A DNA stretch of 10,340 bases from NCBI GenBank assembly GCA_020050965.1, contig JAGVJV010000193.1:1-10340 (forward strand), in the 5' to 3' direction. Numbering within the stretch: position 1 is the stretch's first letter; the number at the start of each line of letters is the position of its first letter. Positions 1 to 7,253 of the stretch are shown in pieces. The notes under the pieces are model-generated. The model saw only the letters and a list, made by a program, of their open reading frames with translations, had not been told where the DNA came from and searched no databases. This DNA is from Parachlamydiales bacterium (GTDB lineage: Bacteria; Chlamydiota; Chlamydiia; Chlamydiales; Rhabdochlamydiaceae). A program made the translations under genes and the position numbers.

Positions 1-726
1 GAACTCACTCAATCAAATGAGGATCTCTTGGAAGCTGCAAAGCGACGTTTGGAATTATGGGATGTTCCAGAGGAGGAAATCAATCGATTGACTGAGACGC
101 GTATTCCTTCAAGAACATTAAAGTTTGATTCCCCTGTGGAGGGAATTGTTTTAAACAAAAATGCCTTTGTCGGCATGAATGTCGAACCTGGAATGAATAT
201 CTTCACCATTGCTGATCTCTCCCAAATTTGGGTGATAGCCGATATCTATGAACAAGACATTTCCTGGATGAAGATTGGTCAAAAAGCCACTCTTTCTCTT
301 ACCTCCTTCCCTGAAAAACCTCTGATTGGTTCTGTGGCATTTATCAGCTATATTGTTGAGCCAAGCACACGCACGATGAAAGTCCGCTTTGATTTTGATA
401 ATAAAAGCGAGCATCTGAGGCCCGGTATGTATGCCACTGTTGAAATTCAAGTCGAAATGGGCAAAGCATTGGCGGTTCCAGAATCAGCAATCATTGATAC
501 GGGAAAGAGAAAAATCGCTTTTGTATCGACTGGCAAGGGACGTTTTGTACCTAGAGAAGTTCAATTGGGATTTAAGGCAGGTTCGTATTATCAGGTAATT
601 AGCGGTTTAAGAGATAATGAAGAAGTGGTCACCGGCGCACAATTCCTCATCGATTCAGAAAGTCGACTTAAAGCAGCGGGCGGAGGCATGCAGGGCATGG
701 AAATGGGGAAAAAGAAAAAACCATGA
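1..726 (+). CDS. cusB: CusB-like periplasmic adaptor of a copper/silver RND efflux system (5' end missing)
   Basis: This is the C-terminal 241 residues of a membrane fusion protein; the reading frame is open from base 1, and the TTG at 28 is an internal Leu codon, not a start. In family terms it links the inner-membrane pump CusA to the outer-membrane channel CusC. Visible parts, numbered from base 1, are the end of the helical hairpin (about 1-35), the second half of the lipoyl domain with an SPVEGIV motif at about 44-50, the beta-barrel (about 70-145, including PSTRTMKVRF and LRPGMYATVE), and the membrane-proximal domain (about 150-225). The protein ends in a short Gly/Met/Lys tail (GGGMQGMEMGKKKKP) whose methionines could bind Cu+, which is an inference. 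Its stop overlaps the cusA start by ATGA, so the two are probably translationally coupled. The HME-RND adaptor family is clear; the copper/silver assignment comes mainly from the neighbours. Confidence 0.93.
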   Translation, partial: ELTQSNEDLLEAAKRRLELWDVPEEEINRLTETRIPSRTLKFDSPVEGIVLNKNAFVGMNVEPGMNIFTIADLSQIWVIADIYEQDISWMKIGQKATLSLTSFPEKPLIGSVAFISYIVEPSTRTMKVRFDFDNKSEHLRPGMYATVEIQVEMGKALAVPESAIIDTGKRKIAFVSTGKGRFVPREVQLGFKAGSYYQVISGLRDNEEVVTGAQFLIDSESRLKAAGGGMQGMEMGKKKKP

Positions 727-3700
727 TCGGTAAGCTCATTGAGATTTGTGGAAAGAACCGCCTCATCGTTTTTATTGTGACGGGTCTTGTTTTGCTCTGG
801 TCCGTTTGGACTATTAACAAAACACCAATTGATGCTTTACCTGATCTTTCTGATACCCAAGTCATTATTTTTACTGAGTGGATGGGGCGCAGCCCCAATC
901 TCATAGAAGATCAGATTACCTATCCTCTTGTTACCACTTTTCTTGGCGCTCCTAAGGTGAAATTGGTCCGGGGTTTTACCATGTTCGGTATGTCCTTTGT
1001 GTCCGTGATTTTTCAGGATGGGACCGATCTTTACTGGGCGCGGAGCCGCACTTTAGAGTACTTATCCAAATTACAAGGCAAGCTTCCCGAAGGAGTGACT
1101 CCTCAACTTGGGCCAGATGCAACAGGGGTAGGGTGGATTTTTGAGTATGCATTAATCGATGAATCAGGGAAATATACTCTTCAAGAGATGCGCACTTTCC
1201 AAGATTGGTATTTGCGCTACTGGCTTACTTCTGTACCCGGAGTTGCTGAGGTTGCAAGCGTTGGAGGCTATCAAAAAGAATATCAAGTAGAGATCGATCC
1301 AATTAAACTGCAAGCCTATAACATTTCAATTTCCGATATTAAAGAAGCGATTCGCAGATCTAATGGAGACGTAGGTGGCCGCGTCATTGAACTTGCTGAA
1401 CATGAATATGCAGTGCGAGGACGAGGCTATATCACTGATAAAGGGATGATCGAGCAAATTGTTGTTGGAACAGATCAAAAGGGAACTCCTATCCTGGTCA
1501 GAGATATTGGGCGCGTTCAAATCGGTGGAAATATTCGTCGCGGATTTGTGGAACTTAATGGGGAAGGAGAGGTCGTCGGTGGGATTGTCGTCATGCGCGT
1601 TGGCGAAGATACAGCAAAAGTCATCGATCGGGTTAAAGAGAAAATCAAAGAAATGGAGCCTTCTTTCCCTCCTGGAATAAAAGTAGTCACGACTTATGAT
1701 CGCTCGACCCTCATTAGACACTCCATAGATACTTTGTCAGAGGCTTTGGTTGAGGAGATCATCATTGTTTCACTAGTCATTCTGATCTTTCTCTTCCATT
1801 TTCGTTCTACTCTTGTCTCAATTATCACTTTGCCGATTGCCGTGATGATCTCTTTTATCCCGATGTATTACATGGGAATCAATGCCAATATCATGTCCCT
1901 TGCAGGAATCATCATTGCTATTGGAGATATTGTCGATTCTGCTGTGATCATGACTGAAAATGCCCATAAGAAATTGGAACAAGAAGGAGATAAGCGGCCC
2001 CGGGTTGATGTAGTGATCGAAGCAGCTAGAGAGATCGGCCCCAGCATTTTTGCCTCCCTCTTTGTTATTGTCATTGGGTTTCTTCCTGTTTTTGTTCTTC
2101 AAGAACAAGAAGGGCGCCTATTTTCTCCTTTGGCATATACTAAGACATTCTCCGTTGTTTTTGGAGCACTCCTGGGAGTTACCCTAGTCCCAGCTCTGAT
2201 GGTTACCTTTATTCGAGGCAAGATAAAACCTGAAATGAAAAACCCAGTCACGCGATTATCTATTGCTGCTTATAAGCCCGTCTTAAGATTTTGCGTCCGC
2301 TTTCGCTATATTGTAGTAGGAGCATGTCTTCTTCTCATCCTTGCCACTATTCCCATCTATAACAAGTTGGGCTCTGAATTCATGCCCCCCTTGGATGAAG
2401 AAACCATTCTTTTCATGCCGATTACAACACCCGGAATCTCTATTGAAGCTGCCAAACAGTTGGTACAAACACAAAACAAAATTTTGCGTAGCTTCCCCGA
2501 AGTTCAATCCGTTTTTGGCAAAGCTGGCCGTTCAGAAACTCCCACTGATCCCGCTCCCCTTTCAATGATTGAAACCGTGATCACTTTGAAGCCAAAGTCG
2601 CAGTGGCGGCCTGGCATGACAAAGGATAAATTAGTAGAAGAAATGAACCAGACTCTTCAACTTGCGGGGGTTCAAAATGCCTTTACCATGCCGATTAAAG
2701 CTCGCATAGACATGTTGACGACTGGAATCCGCACACCTATCGGGATTAAAATTTTTGGAAAAGATCTCGTTGAAATCGCTTTTCTCGGAGAAGAACTTGA
2801 AAAGATCCTCAAAATGGTCCCTGGAACGCGCAGTGTTTATGCCGAACGAGAAATGGGAGGGTTCTTTATCGATTTTACTCCTGATCGCGAAGCGATTGCT
2901 CGTTATGGATTAAAGGTCATGGAAGTGCAGGAAATAGTGGAAACGGCGATTGGAGGGCTTGATGTAGATACAACCATTGAAGGCCGTGAGAGATACAAAA
3001 TTAATATACGATATCCTCGAGAATTACGTGACGATATCGATAATTTAAAAAAAATCCTTGTTCCTATCATGAAACCAGAAGGAGCTCCTGGACGAGTCGC
3101 ACATGTTCCTCTTGGCCAACTAGGTAAAATTGAAGCAGTCCTGGGCCCTCCGATGATTAAGGATGAGATGGGATCCTTGACAGGATGGGTCTATGTAGAC
3201 ATAGAAGGAAGAGATATCGGCGGATATGTGAGGGATGCCAAAAAAGCTGTCGCCCAAAGCTTGAAACTCCCTACAGGATATTATCTCAAATGGACAGGTC
3301 AGTATGAGTTTTTAGAGAGAATTCAAGCCTTAATGAAAGTTGTTATCCCCCTTACTCTGATCATCATCGCGATCATTCTTTATCTCAACTTCAGAGGAAT
3401 AGCTCAAACCCTTATTGTCATGCTTTCAGTTCCTTTTGCAGCTATCGGTGCCATTTGGCTCATGTTCTCTGTGAGTTATAATACCTCTGTCGCGGTTTGG
3501 GTTGGCATGATAGCTCTTCTTGGCACGGCGGCAGAGACAACAGCAATCATGGTCGTTTATCTCGATGAGGGATTTAAAAAATGGGCACAAGAAGGGCGTA
3601 TGAATTCTCGAGAAGACCTTTTAACTATGACAGTTGAGCATGGAGCGTCCAGAGTAAGGCCTTTAATCATGGCTGTAGCCCTTAACATTTTTGGATTGCT

Positions 3701-3860
3701 TCCTATCATGTGGAGCGGAGGGGTCGGATCTGACATTGCTAAGCGTATCGCAGCGCCTTTATGGGGAGGACTCATTTCATTGACTCTTCTCACATTACTT
3801 GTAATCCCTGCCATTTATGTCATTTGGAGAAGTATTCAATTGCGGCCCATTAATCGATGA
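723..3860 (+). CDS. cusA: CusA-like heavy-metal (Cu+/Ag+) RND efflux pump
   Basis: A full-length inner-membrane HME-RND transporter of 1045 residues, close to the 1047 of E. coli CusA. It is a proton-driven exporter of Cu+/Ag+ working with CusB and CusC. It has an N-terminal TM helix (about 14-32), two large periplasmic loops, and two blocks of TM helices (about 335-545 and 865-1035). The signature GDIVDSAVIMTEN in TM4 places Asp405 where E. coli has Asp405. All three methionines that bind copper in E. coli CusA (573, 623, 672) have clear counterparts: Met565 (LFMPITTPG), Met615 (LSMIET) and Met664 (RIDML), with the same 50 and 49 residue spacing. This favours Cu+/Ag+ over Zn/Co/Ni, the substrates of CzcA and CnrA types. 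The Glu939 counterpart is present (AAETTA, Glu938), but Lys984 is replaced by Leu981 in RVRPLIM. The start at 723 overlaps the cusB stop (ATGA). The E. coli residue assignments are from memory of the published structure. Confidence 0.97.
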   Translation: MIGKLIEICGKNRLIVFIVTGLVLLWSVWTINKTPIDALPDLSDTQVIIFTEWMGRSPNLIEDQITYPLVTTFLGAPKVKLVRGFTMFGMSFVSVIFQDGTDLYWARSRTLEYLSKLQGKLPEGVTPQLGPDATGVGWIFEYALIDESGKYTLQEMRTFQDWYLRYWLTSVPGVAEVASVGGYQKEYQVEIDPIKLQAYNISISDIKEAIRRSNGDVGGRVIELAEHEYAVRGRGYITDKGMIEQIVVGTDQKGTPILVRDIGRVQIGGNIRRGFVELNGEGEVVGGIVVMRVGEDTAKVIDRVKEKIKEMEPSFPPGIKVVTTYDRSTLIRHSIDTLSEALVEEIIIVSLVILIFLFHFRSTLVSIITLPIAVMISFIPMYYMGINANIMSLAGIIIAIGDIVDSAVIMTENAHKKLEQEGDKRPRVDVVIEAAREIGPSIFASLFVIVIGFLPVFVLQEQEGRLFSPLAYTKTFSVVFGALLGVTLVPALMVTFIRGKIKPEMKNPVTRLSIAAYKPVLRFCVRFRYIVVGACLLLILATIPIYNKLGSEFMPPLDEETILFMPITTPGISIEAAKQLVQTQNKILRSFPEVQSVFGKAGRSETPTDPAPLSMIETVITLKPKSQWRPGMTKDKLVEEMNQTLQLAGVQNAFTMPIKARIDMLTTGIRTPIGIKIFGKDLVEIAFLGEELEKILKMVPGTRSVYAEREMGGFFIDFTPDREAIARYGLKVMEVQEIVETAIGGLDVDTTIEGRERYKINIRYPRELRDDIDNLKKILVPIMKPEGAPGRVAHVPLGQLGKIEAVLGPPMIKDEMGSLTGWVYVDIEGRDIGGYVRDAKKAVAQSLKLPTGYYLKWTGQYEFLERIQALMKVVIPLTLIIIAIILYLNFRGIAQTLIVMLSVPFAAIGAIWLMFSVSYNTSVAVWVGMIALLGTAAETTAIMVVYLDEGFKKWAQEGRMNSREDLLTMTVEHGASRVRPLIMAVALNIFGLLPIMWSGGVGSDIAKRIAAPLWGGLISLTLLTLLVIPAIYVIWRSIQLRPINR

Positions 3861-3865
3861 AAAAA

Positions 3866-3870
3866 CGGAG
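3866..3870 (+). promoter_or_regulatory. Ribosome binding site for the GTG start of the cusC-like gene
   Basis: CGGAG lies 6 bases before GTG at 3877, in the only gap within the efflux genes (16 bases after the cusA stop). It supports the GTG start, which is also required for the lipoprotein signal peptide. No promoter-like spacing fits in so short a gap. Confidence 0.6.
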
Positions 3871-3876
3871 TTTTAG

Positions 3877-5286
3877 GTGAAGAATTTTTACTGCATACTT
3901 ATGTCGACAGCAGTTTTATGCTTCATCTCTGCCTGCACAAAAATACAAAGATCCGATGACCTGTGCGTTTCGTCAGATATTGAACGACGCCTTGATAAAA
4001 CTGTTCAATGGAATAAAGGATGCTCATTAGATGATCAAGTAGAGTGCAAAATTCATTGTCTGCTTCAACAAGAATTGACAGTCGATGTTGCTGTTCAGAT
4101 TGCTTTGCTCAATAATCCTCATGTTCAAGCAATATTCGAAGAAATTGGAATTTCACAAGCCGATTTGGTCGAAGCAGGACTATTTTCTAATCCAATCTTT
4201 GATCTTGTCATTCGCTTCCCTGATAAAAAAAATTTTGTACCAGACATTGAATATTCAATTGTCGCAAGCTTTATAGATCTTTTTCTTATTCCCATTCGTG
4301 TAAAAGTCGCTGAAGCAGAACTTGAACAAACAACGCTGAGAGTAACAAATGAAGTTTTAGATTTGGCATTTGATGTTGAACAAACATACTATGAGTTGCA
4401 AGCCGCTCAGCAAGAACTTAAGTATACTCGATCCATAGTCGAACTCACCAGTATCCATAGTGAAATTGCTGCAAGGCAAAAGAATGTCGACAATGTTAAT
4501 AGTATTGATTTTCAACAAATTCAATCTAGATTTTTAGAGGCTAAATTAGAAATTGCAACAATTCAAAACGAAATCATTCGGTTAAAAGAAAAACTGAACA
4601 AATTGCTCGGGTTTTGTGGAGATATTCAGTGGACCATGTCGAATGATCTACCAGAAATTGATTATCAGGGACTCCCTATTGAACGCCTAGAATGTGTGGC
4701 CTTCAGAGAAAGGCTTGATTTACAGGCAGCACGCTTTGAGGTTCTTCGTTTAAGCCGCAAACTGGGAATAAAACAATGGTGGGTTTACACCAATGGACGC
4801 ATTGGAATAGGAGGAGAAAGAGATTCTGATGGACTTAATACTCTTGGTCCAGCTTTTTCTGCAGAGATCCCTATTTTTAACTATGGGCAGGCGGCGCGTC
4901 TTCGTCTTCGTGCAGAATTAAGGCAAGCCCAGGATGAGCTAGCTTCATTAGAAATCCGAATTCTTTCTGAAGTAAGAGAAGCCCATAAACTTCTCATGAA
5001 CAACTTAAGTGTCATTAATGACTATAGAGATCAAATCATACCCTTGCAAAGTAAGATTTTAGAATCTTCTGAAGAGCTCTATAACGTCATGGGGCTTGGA
5101 ATTGATCGTCTTTTAGAAAACAAAAGGCAAGAATTGCAAGCTTATAGCAATTATATCTTATCCTTACGTAATTACTGGATGGCACGAGTCCAGCTTGATA
5201 GAGCTTTAGGGGGGAAACTTTACAAAGTTTTCTCCTATGAGGATGAGCCAGACCCATGGTATTGCAATGAAGGAGCCGTGGAATGA
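3877..5286 (+). CDS. CusC/TolC-like outer-membrane efflux lipoprotein
   Basis: A 469-residue outer-membrane factor, close to the usual length for CusC/OprM-type channels. It should form the trimeric exit duct that docks on CusBA. The GTG start is supported by CGGAG upstream. It gives a lipoprotein signal peptide ending in a lipobox I-S-A-C with Cys20 as the acylated residue. Two outer-membrane-efflux repeats follow, at about 67-250 and 275-455, each a long coiled-coil hairpin (for example ELQAAQQELKY and LEIATIQNEIIRLKEKL). A GLFSNPIFDL segment is typical of the first strand region. The sequence is more diverged from E. coli CusC than CusA is from its counterpart, so the symbol is left blank; the role is inferred from domain and position. 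It sits downstream of the pump, unlike E. coli cusCFBA where the channel gene is first. The coding sequence is more AT-rich than copA downstream. Its stop overlaps the oxidase start by ATGA. Confidence 0.92.
   Translation: MKNFYCILMSTAVLCFISACTKIQRSDDLCVSSDIERRLDKTVQWNKGCSLDDQVECKIHCLLQQELTVDVAVQIALLNNPHVQAIFEEIGISQADLVEAGLFSNPIFDLVIRFPDKKNFVPDIEYSIVASFIDLFLIPIRVKVAEAELEQTTLRVTNEVLDLAFDVEQTYYELQAAQQELKYTRSIVELTSIHSEIAARQKNVDNVNSIDFQQIQSRFLEAKLEIATIQNEIIRLKEKLNKLLGFCGDIQWTMSNDLPEIDYQGLPIERLECVAFRERLDLQAARFEVLRLSRKLGIKQWWVYTNGRIGIGGERDSDGLNTLGPAFSAEIPIFNYGQAARLRLRAELRQAQDELASLEIRILSEVREAHKLLMNNLSVINDYRDQIIPLQSKILESSEELYNVMGLGIDRLLENKRQELQAYSNYILSLRNYWMARVQLDRALGGKLYKVFSYEDEPDPWYCNEGAVE
5270..5275 (+). 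promoter_or_regulatory. Ribosome binding site for the multicopper oxidase gene
   Basis: AAGGAG ends 7 bases before the ATG at 5283 and lies inside the last codons of the cusC-like gene. It fixes the oxidase start at the ATGA overlap and fits a signal peptide beginning MKIYTVFVAFL. Confidence 0.65.
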
Positions 5287-7253
5287 AAATCTACACGGTC
5301 TTTGTAGCGTTTCTTGTCATTTTTTCTTTATACGGCGCACTGTTAGGTTCCGTCATTACACCTAACGTAGGCTCTTTGCCTTGGACGATGGATGGGGATG
5401 TGAAGGTCTTTCATTTGATAGCTGAACCCATCCGTAGAGAATTTGCTCCAGGTTTTTGGGTCAACTGTTGGGGATATAATGGTTCTAGTCCTGGTCCCAC
5501 TATTGAAGCAACTGAAGGGGAACGAGTAAGAATTTTTGTGACCAATAAATTGAATGAGCCCACTTCTGTCCACTGGCATGGCATTATTCTTCCCAATGGA
5601 ATGGATGGAGTAGCGGGACTCAACCAACAAGCTATTCGACCTGGTCAAACATTCAAATACGAATTTACTCTCAAGCAAAATGGAACTTTCATGTATCACC
5701 CGCATTCGGATGAAATGACTCAAGTGGCTTTGGGTATGATGGGGTTTTTCATTATACATCCTAAAGCGGGTGAGGATCCTCCTGTTGATCGCGATTTTGC
5801 TATTTTCCTGCATGAATGGCGCATACCAATGGGAGCTAAAACGCCAATTCCTTTTGAGATGCTCGATTTTAACCTATTTACATTCAATAGTGTCCTCTAT
5901 CCAAACATTGAATCATTAGTTGTCAAAACAGGGCAGCGCGTACGCATTCGTCTAGCGAATGTGATGATGAGCAGCCATCCCATTCACTTACATGGACATG
6001 AATTTACAATTACAAGAAAAGGAGCACAAAGATTGCATCCTTCTGCTCAATACACAGAGGTGACAGTAAGCGTTGCTCCTGGAGAAACGAGGGATATTGA
6101 GCTCATTGCAGATAACCCAGGAGATTGGGCTTTGCATTGTCATAAAACGCACCACATCATGAATCAAATGCAGCATGATTTGCCTAACTTAACGGGGATT
6201 AACAAACAAGGGATAGAGGAAAGAATTAAGCAGTTTTTCCCAGATTTTATGGGTCTTATGACTATCAACGGCATGGGAGATATGTTTGAGATGTATGGGA
6301 CTAATAAGATGATGGATATGGGAATAAAAATGAAATATCCAAGCAATATATCTCCTATGGGCAATCCTGGACCTTTTGGCGTGATTGAGATGGGAGGCAT
6401 GTTCACTGTCTTTAAGGTTAGGGATAATATAACTAGCTATGTGGACCCAGGTTGGTATCAACATCCTTTAGGAACTGTGGCCGAACCAGTGAATATAGAT
6501 ACTGTGCCTCAAGATATTCGTGATATTAAAATAGATCTTATAAATACAGAAGGTCGTGAGCCTAAAACAAGTGATATAAGTTGGCTGAGCCAAGAGGAAG
6601 ATAAAGGACAGCAACAACATGAATCAATGAGCTGGATGCAAAGTAAGCCCGAAGATAGCATGGCAGGCGGACACATGCATGGTATGGGGCAGATACAAGA
6701 AATGCGCCCGCAAAACATGGACGATTCATCGAATATGCAAATGGAAAAAGAAACGAAACACCCAGAAAAAATATCTCACACACATAGGGGGGATGCAAAT
6801 CTTAAAATTGGAGATTTTCACCCGGCGCTTCTTCATTTTCCAATTGTTCTTTTCTTTACAGTTCTTGTATTTGATTGTTTATTTCTAATGGGGAAAATTA
6901 AGGAGTCATATTATGCTGCGCATTGGATTGTTATTGTCGCAGCCATTTTAGCGATTCCTACTGTTATCACCGGTTTATATGCTTCTGAACTCGGACATGC
7001 TGATAATCCTTACATCCTCATTCATAGAAACTGGGCTCTTACCACTCTTGCATATAGCTTAGGGCATGCAATTTTTAGGGCTTATGTCATCAGAAAAAAA
7101 AGAATATTTCCAGCCTACGTTTTCGTATTAATTAGCTTAATCAATGTGGGATTAATTGCTGTAACAGGTGAGTATGGAGGATTGATCACCCGAGGAAAGG
7201 GGTTTTGGATTCATCATGAAAAACAAACCTATCACCATCAGGAAAATAAATAA
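5283..7253 (+). CDS. Two-domain multicopper oxidase fused to a C-terminal DUF2231 membrane domain
   Basis: A 656-residue protein with an N-terminal signal peptide (about 1-23), two cupredoxin domains, a Met/His-rich linker and a four-helix membrane domain. The copper ligand motifs are complete: HWHG (His97, His99) and HPH (His139, His141) in domain 1; HPIHLHG (His232, 235, 237) and HCHKTHHIMNQM (His285, Cys286, His287, His291, Met296) in domain 2. Only about 90 residues separate HPH from HPIHLHG, so the middle domain of three-domain oxidases such as CueO or PcoA is absent. The stretch 293-373 has 14 methionines and 446-501 is rich in Met and His, suggesting Cu+ binding. Residues 505-640 match DUF2231 (HPALLHFP near 513, then four hydrophobic helices and a TGEYGGLITRG end), followed by a His-rich tail. 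The likely role is periplasmic oxidation of Cu+ to Cu2+ by an enzyme anchored in the inner membrane. Oxidase identity is firm; substrate, and what DUF2231 adds, are inferred. Confidence 0.93.
   Translation: MKIYTVFVAFLVIFSLYGALLGSVITPNVGSLPWTMDGDVKVFHLIAEPIRREFAPGFWVNCWGYNGSSPGPTIEATEGERVRIFVTNKLNEPTSVHWHGIILPNGMDGVAGLNQQAIRPGQTFKYEFTLKQNGTFMYHPHSDEMTQVALGMMGFFIIHPKAGEDPPVDRDFAIFLHEWRIPMGAKTPIPFEMLDFNLFTFNSVLYPNIESLVVKTGQRVRIRLANVMMSSHPIHLHGHEFTITRKGAQRLHPSAQYTEVTVSVAPGETRDIELIADNPGDWALHCHKTHHIMNQMQHDLPNLTGINKQGIEERIKQFFPDFMGLMTINGMGDMFEMYGTNKMMDMGIKMKYPSNISPMGNPGPFGVIEMGGMFTVFKVRDNITSYVDPGWYQHPLGTVAEPVNIDTVPQDIRDIKIDLINTEGREPKTSDISWLSQEEDKGQQQHESMSWMQSKPEDSMAGGHMHGMGQIQEMRPQNMDDSSNMQMEKETKHPEKISHTHRGDANLKIGDFHPALLHFPIVLFFTVLVFDCLFLMGKIKESYYAAHWIVIVAAILAIPTVITGLYASELGHADNPYILIHRNWALTTLAYSLGHAIFRAYVIRKKRIFPAYVFVLISLINVGLIAVTGEYGGLITRGKGFWIHHEKQTYHHQENK

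Noticed and set aside
28..30. TTG as a start for the first gene
   Set aside because: The frame is open to base 1 and the upstream codons continue the adaptor's helical hairpin, so the gene is cut by the window edge.
1326..1721. A 131-codon minus-strand open frame inside cusA
   Set aside because: It is a shadow of a firmly identified RND pump frame and shows no domain or ribosome binding site of note.
5343..5813. A 156-codon open frame on the minus strand
   Set aside because: It lies fully antisense to the oxidase's first cupredoxin domain, whose copper motifs prove the + strand frame; the antisense product shows no recognisable domain.
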